Below, piece after piece: positions 44,517 through 55,428 of a stretch of DNA of 64,000 bases (position 1 is its first letter; each line of letters begins with the position of its first letter). This stretch comes from Lysobacter prati (GTDB taxonomy: Bacteria > Pseudomonadota > Gammaproteobacteria > Xanthomonadales > Xanthomonadaceae). The stretch lies in contig NZ_VLNV01000004.1 in NCBI RefSeq assembly GCF_009765215.1, positions 356,682-420,681 of the forward strand. Reading direction: 5' to 3'. The position numbers were made by a program, and so were the translations under genes. The notes beneath the pieces were generated by a model, which worked only from the letters and a program-made list of their open reading frames with translations, searched no databases and was not told where the DNA came from.

Positions 44517-46844
44517 CTACAGCACCGGCTCCGTCGCCGGATCACGCTCCCCACGCAACGCCTGCACCTGGCCCAGTGCGGTCGCCGCCATGGCCTCGTC
44601 GCCAAGCGCGCGGTACAGGGCCAACGTCGTCCACGCAACGCGGTAGTCGGAAGCGGCGAACGCATCCAGATCACCCAGCACTGCCGAAGCCTGGTCGGTC
44701 CGGCCCTGTTCCAGCAACAGTCGCGCCAGCAGTACGCCGGCCTGGATCCTGCCGTCGGGAATGCCGCCATTGACCGACATCCTGTTGGCCTCGTGCGCCA
44801 ACTTCGTCGCGGCGTCGAGATGGTTCTCTGCACGGGCGACCATGGCTCGCGCCAGCTGCAGCATTGCCGAATCATCGGACGCGGCGCCCGCGCGCCCGAG
44901 CCACGTCTTTGCCGTTGCCAGGTCCTGGCCCTTCAAGGCGCCCTGCACGGCGGCCAGCACCAGCGAGTCCTGTACGCCGTTTTCGGCCTGTGGCAGCTGT
45001 CGCGACAGCTCGCGCGCTCGCGCGATCTCGCCTTGCGCGAGGCGCAGTCGAATCGTCGCGCTTTGCAACGCCTGATCGGAAACGTTCCGTTCACGCAAGG
45101 TGTCGATGCCGCGCTGGACCTCGGCGAGCCGTCCAAGCGCCAACATGACCTCGACGCGAACCTGCGCGCACCGTATCGCCAGTTCCTTGTCTTCCAGCGA
45201 CTGGCTCAACGCATCGGCACGCTCGATGGTGGTGGCGGCATTGGCCGGCTGTGCCAGCCTGAGCTGCGCATTGGCCTTGCTCATCAACGCCGCCACCAGG
45301 TAATCGCGCACCTCGAAGCGCTCGAACACGGCGATGGCGCGATCGAATTCCTGCAACGCCTGTGCATGGTGGCCGCGCTGGAATTCCAGCAGCGCCAGGT
45401 TGGTGCCGACCGCGGCGGCCTCGACGGTGCTGCCTGCCCGCTGCATGGCGATGCGCGCCATGCCAAGGTCACTGACGGCGCCCTCGACCTTCTTCTGCTG
45501 GATGCGAGCCACGCCGCGACCGTTGTAGGCGTTGCCGATCAATGCCGGATCGCGCTCCTGCACGGCACCGTCCTCTAGCACCGCGAGCGCTTGGGCATAG
45601 TCGTTTTCAGCCGCGACCGGATCGGAACGGCGTATGGCGATGGCCCCTTTGCCCATCAGCGCCCTTGCACGAATGTCGCCCGGCACCCCGGGCTTGCGGT
45701 CCAGCAGCTGCTGGAAGATCCCGGCGGCCTTGTCCATGCGCCCGGCGCGGTACTCCAGCTGGCCTTCGCGCACGCGCAGGCTCGGGTCGTTTCGCTCGCT
45801 CGCCGGTGCCGAGTCGATCAGCCGTCGCAGCGTATCGAGCTGGCCGGTGATGAGCTCCGCATCGATCTGCTGCACGCGCTCGGTCAGCGCACTGGGACCG
45901 GTGTTGCCGCCCTTGAGCTGGCGGCCGAGCCTGCGCAACCAGGAATCGGATGCCGCCGCAGCCGCGGCAAGCGGTGTATTGCCGTGCGCGTCGATGGCGC
46001 GCGCCCCATTGGCGTCGTGCAGGTTCAAGCGCACGCGCCAGCCACCGCCGTCACGCGTCGCTTGCGGCCATACGATCACGCCCGCGCCACTGACCTGCGC
46101 GATTTCCTTCAAGCCTTCGCGGTCGAGCGACGGATCGCGGTCGCCGATCCGTTTCGACAGATGCATGGCCTGGTCGCTGGGCAGCACCGTCAGACCGCTG
46201 CTGCGCAGGCGACTGGCGATGTAGTCCATGGCGCCGAGCCGAACCCAGGCATCGTCGCCCTCGGACGGCGCTATCGCGACTGGAAGCACCAGCACGACAT
46301 CACGGCTTGCCGTCTGCGGCGCGACTGGCGTCGGCGAAGGCCAGAAATGAAAGGCTGCAACGGCCACCGCTACCAGCAGCGACACGACCAACAGCCAAGG
46401 CCAGATCACCCGGCGTGACTGCGTTGCGCGCGGCGACGCGATTTGGACGGCATCAGCGCTGTCGGATGGCGCTTCCACGGCGAGGCCCCCGGCCTCCCTC
46501 GCTGGTGCAGGGTCCGCCGGCGTTGGTCCTTCCTGCACCGGTGCGACCCACTGATAACCAAATCGCGGCACCGTCCGGATCAACGACTGCTTGCCCGCCG
46601 TATCGTCAAGCGCCTTGCGCGCCCGCAGCAGCGTCTGTGCCACCACCGCATCGCTGACTTCGACCCGCCCCCAGACCGCCGCGATCAGTTCATCACGCCC
46701 GACGGCGCGGTCGCGATTGGCAATCAGGTAGGCCAGGCATTCGAAGGATTTCGGCGGCAACGCGACGAGTTCGCCGTTGCGAAAGAGCTCGCGCGACGCC
46801 GCGTCGAGCTCGAACATGCCGAATCGGTACTTGGGGAGGCGCAT
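44517..46844 (-). CDS. Membrane winged-helix regulator with TPR periplasmic domain (CadC-like)
   Basis: 775 residues. An N-terminal OmpR/PhoB-type DNA-binding domain (about 1-103; RFGMFELDAASRELFRNGE and RTVPRFGYQWV are typical), an acidic linker, a single transmembrane helix (about 146-168) and a large periplasmic part. The latter starts with a segment like those that sense in CadC/TolB-type proteins (about 180-300) and continues into TPR-like helical repeats (about 320-760). Such proteins control transcription directly from the membrane without a kinase. Its targets could be the secreted protein genes upstream on the same strand. Confidence 0.88.
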   Translation of the reverse strand: MRLPKYRFGMFELDAASRELFRNGELVALPPKSFECLAYLIANRDRAVGRDELIAAVWGRVEVSDAVVAQTLLRARKALDDTAGKQSLIRTVPRFGYQWVAPVQEGPTPADPAPAREAGGLAVEAPSDSADAVQIASPRATQSRRVIWPWLLVVSLLVAVAVAAFHFWPSPTPVAPQTASRDVVLVLPVAIAPSEGDDAWVRLGAMDYIASRLRSSGLTVLPSDQAMHLSKRIGDRDPSLDREGLKEIAQVSGAGVIVWPQATRDGGGWRVRLNLHDANGARAIDAHGNTPLAAAAAASDSWLRRLGRQLKGGNTGPSALTERVQQIDAELITGQLDTLRRLIDSAPASERNDPSLRVREGQLEYRAGRMDKAAGIFQQLLDRKPGVPGDIRARALMGKGAIAIRRSDPVAAENDYAQALAVLEDGAVQERDPALIGNAYNGRGVARIQQKKVEGAVSDLGMARIAMQRAGSTVEAAAVGTNLALLEFQRGHHAQALQEFDRAIAVFERFEVRDYLVAALMSKANAQLRLAQPANAATTIERADALSQSLEDKELAIRCAQVRVEVMLALGRLAEVQRGIDTLRERNVSDQALQSATIRLRLAQGEIARARELSRQLPQAENGVQDSLVLAAVQGALKGQDLATAKTWLGRAGAASDDSAMLQLARAMVARAENHLDAATKLAHEANRMSVNGGIPDGRIQAGVLLARLLLEQGRTDQASAVLGDLDAFAASDYRVAWTTLALYRALGDEAMAATALGQVQALRGERDPATEPVL

Positions 46845-46935
46845 GAGGCCGGTCTGTTCCTGTCGTTACCCGACAGAGGGTCAGGCAGCACCTCCCGATG
46901 CTAAGCGATGTATCGCGGTGATGCCGCGTACGCGG

Positions 46936-47349
46936 TCAGCGAACCTCGATGCGGAAGGTCTCGAGCCGCGCGTCGGACGCTCCCGTTTCCCAGGGCCGGG
47001 TGTAGCGGAACTTGAGCAGGGCCGAGCCGGTTCCCCTTGCGCGAAAGCGCCACGACATGATTCCCGAGTTCGACCTCGGCGGCGCGAAGGTCAACGGGTC
47101 GCCGCCGGGATCGGCTTCGATGCTGAGGAACGTCGGCGGCCCTTGTTGCAGCTCCCAGCCATAGCCGGTGGCCGGACTGGCCGGAAGGTGGATTCGCAGG
47201 ACCTGGCCGACCTGCAGACGGATGGGATCGACTGCGTTCGCCATGCCGATGTCGAGCATGGGCGCTGTCTGCTTAACCTGCGCGCGCGACGTATCCGGCG
47301 AATGTTCCTGTGAGGGCTGGCATGCGGCGAGTGACAACAACATCCCCAC
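46936..47349 (-). CDS. Chagasin-like (I42) protease inhibitor lipoprotein
   Basis: 137 residues as read from a GTG at 47349. Chagasin-family proteins inhibit papain-like cysteine proteases with three loops; loop 2 is visible as SPATGYGW (residues 59-66), loop 6 as RPW (118-120), and loop 4 probably near SGIMSWRFRARGTG. A lipobox-like LSLAAC places the acylated Cys at residue 10, but the signal peptide from this start is short and lacks the usual positive charge. The frame stays open upstream with RRVIAIWSLRGASVG, which would make a normal signal peptide, yet no standard start codon is seen there. The start is therefore uncertain. It lies between the regulator and subtilase genes on the same strand. 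Confidence 0.75.
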   Translation of the reverse strand: MGMLLSLAACQPSQEHSPDTSRAQVKQTAPMLDIGMANAVDPIRLQVGQVLRIHLPASPATGYGWELQQGPPTFLSIEADPGGDPLTFAPPRSNSGIMSWRFRARGTGSALLKFRYTRPWETGASDARLETFRIEVR

Positions 47350-47448
47350 ACTCGCCCCGCGAAGCGACCAGATTGCGATGACACGTCTCCATTGTGGTAC
47401 AGACCGGAGCGGACACGGGTCCGCTCCGGTCGACTGCTGCCGCTTCGA

Positions 47449-49245
<1,797 letters not shown>

Positions 49246-49273
49246 GATCGGATTCCCGGTGTAGTCAGAAGTG

Positions 49274-49299
49274 TCGCGGTGCCCGCAAGGGCACCGCGA
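49274..49299 (-). terminator. GC-rich hairpin between the adhesin and subtilase genes
   Basis: Arms TCGCGGTGCCC (49274-49284) and GGGCACCGCGA (49289-49299), four-base loop, 15 bases beyond the adhesin stop. There is no T-run, so it could be a weak terminator or a 3'-end stabiliser. Confidence 0.55.
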
Positions 49300-49313
49300 T
49301 CGATGCGTGAGGT

Positions 49314-52307
49314 TTAGAGGTCGATGCCGAAGCCGACGCCGGCGGAGCTGTCGTCGCTGCTGAAGGCGCCGCCGATGGAGAACGAGGCGCGCTCGCCGAC
49401 CGCCTTGGAGTAGCCCACCGACAGTGCGCTTTCGCCGTTCTGCCAGCCGGCACCGACCGCCACGCGGCCACGCGGAGTGCGCGCGTTGGCGGCATTGATC
49501 GCCATGTTCATCATGGCCGAGCTCATTGCACCCTGGCGGTCGATGCGCTCGTCCTGCTTGCCCAGGCGCAGGCCGATCTCGTTGCTGAGGTCGCTGAAGT
49601 TGTCGTCCAACGCTTGCAGCTTGCTGTCGGTGTAGCTGTTGGCGCGGGTCAGCGTCTGCGTCGCGGTGGTGTCGGTATAGGCATTGGCCGTTGCCACTGC
49701 CTGCGCGTCGCCGGCCTGCATCTGCTGCACGTTGGCGGCATCGGTCGCGGCCGCACCGGCGGCGACGTTGGTCACGCGGCGTTCGCTGCCTGCGCTGCCC
49801 ATCGACACGGTATTGGCCTGGTTGGCCACCGAGCCACGGCCAATCGCAACCGCGTTGTCGGCACTGACCGATGCACCCTGGCCTAGCGCCGTACCCGAGG
49901 CGGCGGTCACGCTGCTGTCGGCGCCGACGGCGACGGCATTGGTCGCCTCGACACTGATCGTCGCGTTGCTGCCCACTGCGGTGCTGCCGTCGGCAGCGAC
50001 GGTGGCGCCGTGGCCGTACGCGCTGTCGCTGGCGTCCTGCGCATGGCTGCCATCGCCGATGGCCAGGCCGTCGCCGCTGCCGACCGGCATGCCTACGCCC
50101 GGCGTCTGCTCGAGCTGTCCGATGCGGGTGCTCAGCGTACCGAACGCGCTGCCAAGGGCATCAAATGCGGCGCCGACGTTGCCGTAGGTGGTTCCATCGA
50201 ACGCGTAACCAGGCATCGTCAACGTGCCATCCACGCCGATCGTCGCGCCACCGCCGAGTGCGGCGGCGACCGTGTCGAGCTGCGCGACGGTGCTCGCACC
50301 CACCGCGACCAGCGCATTGTGAAGCTGGCTGACGTTGACCGCGTCGGTGTCTTCCGTACCGGCGGCGACGTTGGTGATCTGGCGTTCGTAGCCGATCGAG
50401 CCGACGGAGACGGTGTTGGCGCGGTCGGCCACGGAGTACGCACCGATGGCAACGCTGTCGTCTTCCTGCGCGGCGCTGTTGTAGCCGAACGCCGAACTGT
50501 TCAGGCCGAGCGCGAATGCGTTGGTGCCCGTAGCGGTGGCGTAGTCGGCGCCGGCATACGCGTACGCGCCAATGGCCGAGGAGTACAGGCCCAGCGCCTG
50601 GCTGGAGTTACCGAACGCGGATGCCCAATCGGCCATCGCTTCGGCGTCGCCACCGAAGGCCATCGCGTTGTTGATGTCCGCACCGCCGCTCTCGCCGACG
50701 TGTGCACCATTACCCAATGCGGTGTTGCCCGTGCCGAAGCCGCCCCACACTTCGGCACCGTTGCCGATGGCGATGTCCTCGTGCCAGGTGGCGATGGCGC
50801 TGTTGCCCAGGGCAATGCTGCTGATGCCCCAGGCCACGCTCTCGCTGCCAATGGCCGTGGCGTAGGAGTCGTGGGCCGTGCTCTGCTGGCCGATTGCGAT
50901 GCTGCTCTGGCCTTGGGCATAGGCGATGAAACCCACTGCGATCGAGCCATTGATGACCTTCTGGTCATTGGACTGGTACCGCACGTTGTTGCCGGACTCG
51001 CTGTTGAAATCGCTGGTCCTGGCCGCCGGGCCCAGGGCGGTGTCGTAATTGCCCCAGGTGCGGGCGTTGGCGCCGAACGCCTGCGATGCCAGGCCCGGAG
51101 TGTTGGTACCGAACGAGAAGCCGCTGGGCGGTGTGTTGAGAGGCGTTGCGCCGAAGGCCGCATTGACGTCGAACCAGCCGCCGACCGCGGTGGAGCCCGT
51201 GCCGACAGCGTAGGTACCGGTACCGATTGCGGTGGTCCCGTAGCCGTAGGCAAACGCGCGATAGCCCATCGCAGTACCCCAGCCGCGCACGGTTGCCGCG
51301 CCCGTGCCAACCACCGTGTTGTTCTGGTCCTTCAACAGGATCGTCCCGGTGGCATCAAGGCCGTCGCCCTGGGTCGAGGCACCGTTGCCGATCACCACGC
51401 TGTTGGGGCCCTTGGAGACGGCACCACTGCCGACGACCGTGGAGTTCGTGGCCGGCGCCACGACATTGGTGACGACATACGAGCCACCGAATCCGTTCAG
51501 GGCCACCCGGGTGGAGGCCTCGGCCAGGGCGCCGGCGCCAATGAGCGTGATGCCATCGCCGTTGGCGCGCGCGGCGTTGCCGATGACCACGGTGTTGTTG
51601 ACCGTGCCGACCGTGGTGGTCTGGGTTTCCTTGCTGCCCGTCGGCGCCGCTGCCACCGAGAACGAGTTGCTGATCTTTTCGGCGCTGGCGTTGGGGCCGA
51701 TCACGATGCTGTTGGTGCCGTTGACGCGGGCCTGGGAGCCCATGGCGACGCTGTTGCTGCCCGAGGCGGGAAGCGACGTGGACGGGTTGGTCGTCACCAC
51801 GGTTCCGGCGCCGGTGCGCGCGGCGCCTTCGCGGGTGGTCACCGTGCTCGTGCCCACCGCCTGGGTCTGCGCCTGGCTGCCTATGGCGACGCTGTTGTCG
51901 AGGTTGGCCACGGACCGCACGCCGAGGGCGACGGTTCCCTTGCCCAGCGCCTGGGCGGCCGCACCGACGGCGGTGGCGTTGTCGCCGTTGGCCCAGGTGA
52001 TCTCGTTCGCATCGACCAGACCGTCGCTGTCGAGGTCGATCCAGGACCCGACGGCGGTCGTGTTCTTGCCGGTGGCGGTGGTCTCGTCACCGACCGCGGT
52101 CGCGCCGGCACCGTTGGCCTTCGCGTCGGGACCGCAAGCCAGGGCCTCGGCGCCCGGAGCCGCGCTGTCGACCGCGATGGGCGCGCCCATGTCGTCGACC
52201 AGTTGGCAATTGCCGCCAGCGAATGCCGGCAAGGAAAGGGCCGACAGGAGGGCGGCAGTCAGGGCATGGCGTTGCAGGCGATGCAGGTGCGGCAGTTTCG
52301 CGGACAT
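49314..52307 (-). CDS. YadA-type trimeric autotransporter adhesin
   Basis: 997 residues from ATG at 52307 (MSAKLPHLHRLQRHALTAAL); an in-frame start at 52577 would add 90 residues of implausible sequence. Signal peptide to about residue 30. The passenger (about 60-850) is a left-handed beta-roll head built from many 14-16-residue units of the form NSVAIGxxAxAxG, with stalk/neck units (VGSIGYERQITNVAAGTEDTDAVNVSQL and a second near 830). The C-terminal YadA anchor (about 905-997, RVAVGAGWQNGESALSVGYSKAVG) forms a trimeric 12-strand barrel. A canonical 12-residue EF-hand loop lies at residues 91-102. Mediates adhesion or autoaggregation at the cell surface. Confidence 0.94.
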   Translation of the reverse strand: MSAKLPHLHRLQRHALTAALLSALSLPAFAGGNCQLVDDMGAPIAVDSAAPGAEALACGPDAKANGAGATAVGDETTATGKNTTAVGSWIDLDSDGLVDANEITWANGDNATAVGAAAQALGKGTVALGVRSVANLDNSVAIGSQAQTQAVGTSTVTTREGAARTGAGTVVTTNPSTSLPASGSNSVAMGSQARVNGTNSIVIGPNASAEKISNSFSVAAAPTGSKETQTTTVGTVNNTVVIGNAARANGDGITLIGAGALAEASTRVALNGFGGSYVVTNVVAPATNSTVVGSGAVSKGPNSVVIGNGASTQGDGLDATGTILLKDQNNTVVGTGAATVRGWGTAMGYRAFAYGYGTTAIGTGTYAVGTGSTAVGGWFDVNAAFGATPLNTPPSGFSFGTNTPGLASQAFGANARTWGNYDTALGPAARTSDFNSESGNNVRYQSNDQKVINGSIAVGFIAYAQGQSSIAIGQQSTAHDSYATAIGSESVAWGISSIALGNSAIATWHEDIAIGNGAEVWGGFGTGNTALGNGAHVGESGGADINNAMAFGGDAEAMADWASAFGNSSQALGLYSSAIGAYAYAGADYATATGTNAFALGLNSSAFGYNSAAQEDDSVAIGAYSVADRANTVSVGSIGYERQITNVAAGTEDTDAVNVSQLHNALVAVGASTVAQLDTVAAALGGGATIGVDGTLTMPGYAFDGTTYGNVGAAFDALGSAFGTLSTRIGQLEQTPGVGMPVGSGDGLAIGDGSHAQDASDSAYGHGATVAADGSTAVGSNATISVEATNAVAVGADSSVTAASGTALGQGASVSADNAVAIGRGSVANQANTVSMGSAGSERRVTNVAAGAAATDAANVQQMQAGDAQAVATANAYTDTTATQTLTRANSYTDSKLQALDDNFSDLSNEIGLRLGKQDERIDRQGAMSSAMMNMAINAANARTPRGRVAVGAGWQNGESALSVGYSKAVGERASFSIGGAFSSDDSSAGVGFGIDL

Positions 52308-52436
52308 GACGGTTCTCGAAAGGAATGGACTGGGACGGCCCCGGCGCAGACCTTCCCTGCCGAAACTCCCTGCTCCAAACCTGCTCCGCCCTGGCCCGGA
52401 TGACTTCAACCGGCCATCAAAATGCGGCGGCGCCGC

Positions 52437-52465
52437 ATCACAAATCGATAACAGCGCGATGACAA
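52437..52465 (-). promoter_or_regulatory. Candidate promoter of the trimeric adhesin
   Basis: On the minus strand TTGTCA (52460-52465) and TGTGAT (52437-52442) with a 17-base spacer. This leaves an untranslated leader of about 125 bases that includes an ATGCGGC/GCCGCAT hairpin (52422-52438). The rest of the 368-base interval 52308-52675 shows no gene. Confidence 0.4.
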
Positions 52466-52586
52466 GCGAATGACTTTGCTGGTTTTTTTCGAAACCATGC
52501 TCTCTTGGCAGTTCCGGCACCCGCTCCTGTCGCGTCCGACGCGGGCATTGCCAGGCAACCGCCGCCATCGCGATCACCTAAAAAGA

Positions 52587-52612
52587 AACGGCCCGTCAAA
52601 TGACGGGCCGTT
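52587..52612 (-). terminator. Intrinsic terminator of the FadL-type gene
   Basis: Arms AACGGCCCGTCA (52587-52598) and TGACGGGCCGTT (52601-52612) with a two-base loop; on the minus strand it is followed by TCTTTTTAGG. It lies 63 bases past the stop codon. Confidence 0.9.
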
Positions 52613-52675
52613 CTTCAATGCAGTGTCGACACCTCGGGAGCCGTCGCGACTCCCGCGTGTGCCGCAACGCTTGGA

Positions 52676-54022
52676 TCAGAAGTTGTACTTGGCCGAAACG
52701 CCGTACAGGTTGATCGTTGCGTCGTACTCGCCGAACAGCGAGTGGGCAGCGTCGCGCAGACCGATCTGCGGATTGCTCACGTCGAGGTAGGTGTAGGCGA
52801 AGTTGACCTCGAGGTTCTGGCTCGCCTGCCAGCTCGCGCCGACCGAGTACCAGGTGCGGTCCTCGTCCGGCAGGCGCGGGGTGCGCGTGGCGAACGTGGT
52901 CGGGGTCTCGTCGTAGGCCCAACCGGCACGGAAGGTCCACTGGTCGTTGAACTTGTACTCGCCACCCAGCGAATAGAAGCGGGTGTCGCTCCAGTTGAAG
53001 ACCTCGATCGAGTTCGGATCCGGGTTGGCGAAGTTGATGTTGATTTCCTGGAGCGACTCCCAGCCGGTCTCCGAGTAATCAGCCAGCAGCGTGAACTGGT
53101 CGGTGAACTGGTACGACACCGACACGGTCATGACCGACGGCGTGGTCAGGTCGGCGCTTGCGCGACCGTCCTGGAACAGCGGACGGGTGGTCGGGCTTGC
53201 GCCGAACACGGCGGCGACGTTGCCCGGAACGGTCCAGTCAGCGGTGCCTTCGATCTCGTGGTCGATTTCCGAGCGGTACGAGAGGCCGATGCCGAGCTTC
53301 TCGGTCGGACGCAGCGTGGCGCCGATCAGCCAGCCCATGCCGGTGGAATCGCCTTCGATCTCGGCGTGACCGTCAGCGGCCTGCGGGACTGCGAACGGCA
53401 GCCGGCGCGTGGCCGGGTTGGCGAACAGCAGGGTGCCGAAATCGACGGCCTTCGACAGCGTCACGTCGGCGCGCTCGTAGATCAGGCCCATGCCGACCGA
53501 GAACTTGTCCGGGATGATGTCCAGCGCGGCCGACAGGGTCAGGTCGACGGTCTTGAGGTCGGACTTGTCGGCGTAGTAACGGCCAACCCAACCTGCTTCG
53601 TATTCGGTCTTCAGGCCGAACGGTGCATCGACCTGGGCGCCAAGGGCAATGCCGTTGTCGAACTTGTGGATGAAGGCCATCGACGGGACCGGGATCACGT
53701 CGCCGGCGTCGCCGCCGTCGCCACCCGTGATCGGGCGACCGAGGGCGTCCTGACCGCCGCCGGTGAACTCGAACCCGAGGTCGATCACGGTGACGTCAGC
53801 CTGGAACGAGGTGCCTTCGAACTGCGCCATGGCGGCCGGGTTGTTGGACACAACCGAGACGTCGCCCGGGGCGATCGCCGAGCCAGCGAACGAACGGCCC
53901 TGCGCCTTGACGCTGTTTTCCTTGATCTGGAACGCAGAAGCGTGAACCTGACCGATTGCCAGTGCGCCGGTGATGCCCAGAGCCAGCGCCGACAGGCGGG
54001 TGAAGCGGTGAACGTGTTGCAT
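52676..54022 (-). CDS. FadL/OmpP1-family outer membrane transporter
   Basis: 448 residues from ATG at 54022, with GGAG nine bases upstream. Signal peptide MQHVHRFTRLSALALGITGALAIGQVHA (in part), then the FadL hatch beginning SAFQIKENSVKAQGRSFAGSA, the conserved NNPAAMAQF segment, and a 14-strand barrel ending in AKYNF. Imports long-chain fatty acids or other hydrophobic compounds across the outer membrane by lateral diffusion. Two earlier in-frame ATGs (54037 and 54067) lack a ribosome-binding site. Confidence 0.94.
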   Translation of the reverse strand: MQHVHRFTRLSALALGITGALAIGQVHASAFQIKENSVKAQGRSFAGSAIAPGDVSVVSNNPAAMAQFEGTSFQADVTVIDLGFEFTGGGQDALGRPITGGDGGDAGDVIPVPSMAFIHKFDNGIALGAQVDAPFGLKTEYEAGWVGRYYADKSDLKTVDLTLSAALDIIPDKFSVGMGLIYERADVTLSKAVDFGTLLFANPATRRLPFAVPQAADGHAEIEGDSTGMGWLIGATLRPTEKLGIGLSYRSEIDHEIEGTADWTVPGNVAAVFGASPTTRPLFQDGRASADLTTPSVMTVSVSYQFTDQFTLLADYSETGWESLQEININFANPDPNSIEVFNWSDTRFYSLGGEYKFNDQWTFRAGWAYDETPTTFATRTPRLPDEDRTWYSVGASWQASQNLEVNFAYTYLDVSNPQIGLRDAAHSLFGEYDATINLYGVSAKYNF

Positions 54023-54139
54023 GCGTGTAGTCTCCATTGGAGTATTTATGTCTTCCGCGGCCGTCATTGCCTTGGCACCCGGCCGATTCGGGCGCCAGAT
54101 GCGCGCCGGAAACCCCTCCCGACGTACGACGCCGTATGC

Positions 54140-54169
54140 ACTATAGCGCGGCAGTTAACCCGAAGCTAA
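54140..54169 (-). promoter_or_regulatory. Candidate promoter of the FadL-type gene
   Basis: On the minus strand TTAGCT (54164-54169), 18-base spacer and TATAGT (54140-54145), leaving a leader of about 110 bases. Confidence 0.5.
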
Positions 54170-54251
54170 CAATAGCCGGCATGCCCGTCCGCACTTGCAC
54201 GCAGCCCAAAACGCGATCCGTCATGCGCCTCCCAGCCTGGGGGGCCTGAGG

Positions 54252-54944
54252 GTGTTCGTCTCGATCCCGACGCGCGAGCGCACCCCGCTCCGCTGGGCCA
54301 CGCCAGCCCTGTTCAGTGTTCTGTGGCTGTGCTTTATCGGCGTCGAGCTGCTACCGGACTCCGACCAGCGTCGCCTGTTGCTGGAATGGGGCGCGCTGTC
54401 GGGCGGACTGACTTCGCCCCAGGAATGGTGGGCGTCGCTGCACAGCGGCGTCCTGCTGCGCCTGTTCACCGCGCTGTTCCTGCACGCCGACTGGGCGCAC
54501 CTGCTGGGCAACCTGGTGTTCCTGCTGATCTTCGGCCTGCCGGCCGAGCGGGCGATGGGACCGTGGCGGCTGTTGATGCTGTTCCTGCTGGGCGGCGCGG
54601 TCGCCAATCTCGCCGCGGTGATCGCGATTGGCACGCCCGACCGCTTGATCATCGGCGCCAGCGGCGCGGTGTCGGCGCTGATTGGCGCCTATCTGGCGCT
54701 TTTCCCCAACGCCAAGCTCGGCGTGGTGGTACCGCTGGGCCTGTTCCTGCAATTCGTGAAGGTGCCGGCACCGCTGCTGATCGGTGTGTGGGCCCTGCTG
54801 CAGCTACTCTTCACCTTCATCGGTCCGGCCTTTGGTGCCGTGGCCTGGTCGGCGCATCTGGCGGGCTTCGCCTTCGGCGGCGCGTTCGCGCTGATTGCGC
54901 GCGCGGGCATCGCCCGCCGACTGCGGCGAAAGCGCGGCCTGTAG
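54252..54944 (+). CDS. Rhomboid family intramembrane serine protease
   Basis: About 230 residues from GTG at 54252; a start at 54195 would add 19 residues. Six transmembrane helices. The rhomboid catalytic dyad is Ser137 in GASGAVSAL and His202 in AHLAGFAFGG. The first-loop motif HADWAHLLGNLVFL in helix 2 completes the family signature. It cleaves transmembrane substrates in the inner membrane; substrates unknown. Divergent from the FadL-type gene. Confidence 0.9.
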   Translation: MFVSIPTRERTPLRWATPALFSVLWLCFIGVELLPDSDQRRLLLEWGALSGGLTSPQEWWASLHSGVLLRLFTALFLHADWAHLLGNLVFLLIFGLPAERAMGPWRLLMLFLLGGAVANLAAVIAIGTPDRLIIGASGAVSALIGAYLALFPNAKLGVVVPLGLFLQFVKVPAPLLIGVWALLQLLFTFIGPAFGAVAWSAHLAGFAFGGAFALIARAGIARRLRRKRGL

Positions 54945-55062
54945 GCAACGCCGCCGCATCCGACGTGCTGTCCGAACTTGAGAAGGCGCGGTAGCCGCCC
55001 CATTGTCATGACAACCGTCGCCGCCAGCGCAGGCGGATCCCCCTGTCGGACACACGTGCACC

Positions 55063-55383
55063 ATGGCCAAGCCGCTCTACAAAGTGACCTTCCTCAACGC
55101 CGGCAAGGTGTACGAGCTGTATGCCCGTCACGTCGGTTCCGGTGCGTTGTGGGGTTTCACCGAAGTCGGTGAGCTGGTGTTCGATGTCCACGAAGGCGTG
55201 GTGATCGATCCGACCGAGGAGCGCCTGCGCGACGAGTTCGGCAACACCCGCGTGCTGCACCTGCCGATGCACAGCATCGTCCGGGTCGAGGAAGTCGAGC
55301 GCAAAGGCCAGTCGGCGATCCGCGATGCGACCACTGGCGAGAAAGTGGTCACGCCGTTTCCGCTGCCGGCAAAGCCGCGCTGA
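55063..55383 (+). CDS. DUF1820 family protein
   Basis: 106 residues, cytosolic, without cysteines. The family opening PLYKVTFLNAGKVYELYARHVGS and GFTEVGELVFD are clear, as is IVRVEEVERKG. Conserved across gammaproteobacteria with unknown function. Convergent with ctpA, separated by a hairpin repeat. Confidence 0.85.
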   Translation: MAKPLYKVTFLNAGKVYELYARHVGSGALWGFTEVGELVFDVHEGVVIDPTEERLRDEFGNTRVLHLPMHSIVRVEEVERKGQSAIRDATTGEKVVTPFPLPAKPR

Positions 55384-55394
55384 GGCCACCGACA

Positions 55395-55420
55395 TTGCAG
55401 GAGCGAACTCGCTCCCACAA
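55395..55420. repeat. GGAGCGA hairpin repeat between DUF1820 and ctpA
   Basis: GGAGCGA (55400-55406) and TCGCTCC (55409-55415) inside the wider TTGCAGG...CCCACAA context, a familiar dispersed palindrome in xanthomonads. It may serve as a terminator for both convergent genes. Confidence 0.7.
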
Positions 55421-55428
55421 CAATACGG

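Noticed and set aside
49314-52307. Regular DNA repeats that might suggest a CRISPR array or satellite
   Set aside because: The periodicity is at the protein level (14-16-residue beta-roll units) with diverged codons; there are no identical repeats with unique spacers.
50010-52403. A 797-codon open frame on the plus strand, rich in short repeats
   Set aside because: It mirrors the periodic head repeats of the trimeric adhesin on the other strand; the repeats are explained by the adhesin.
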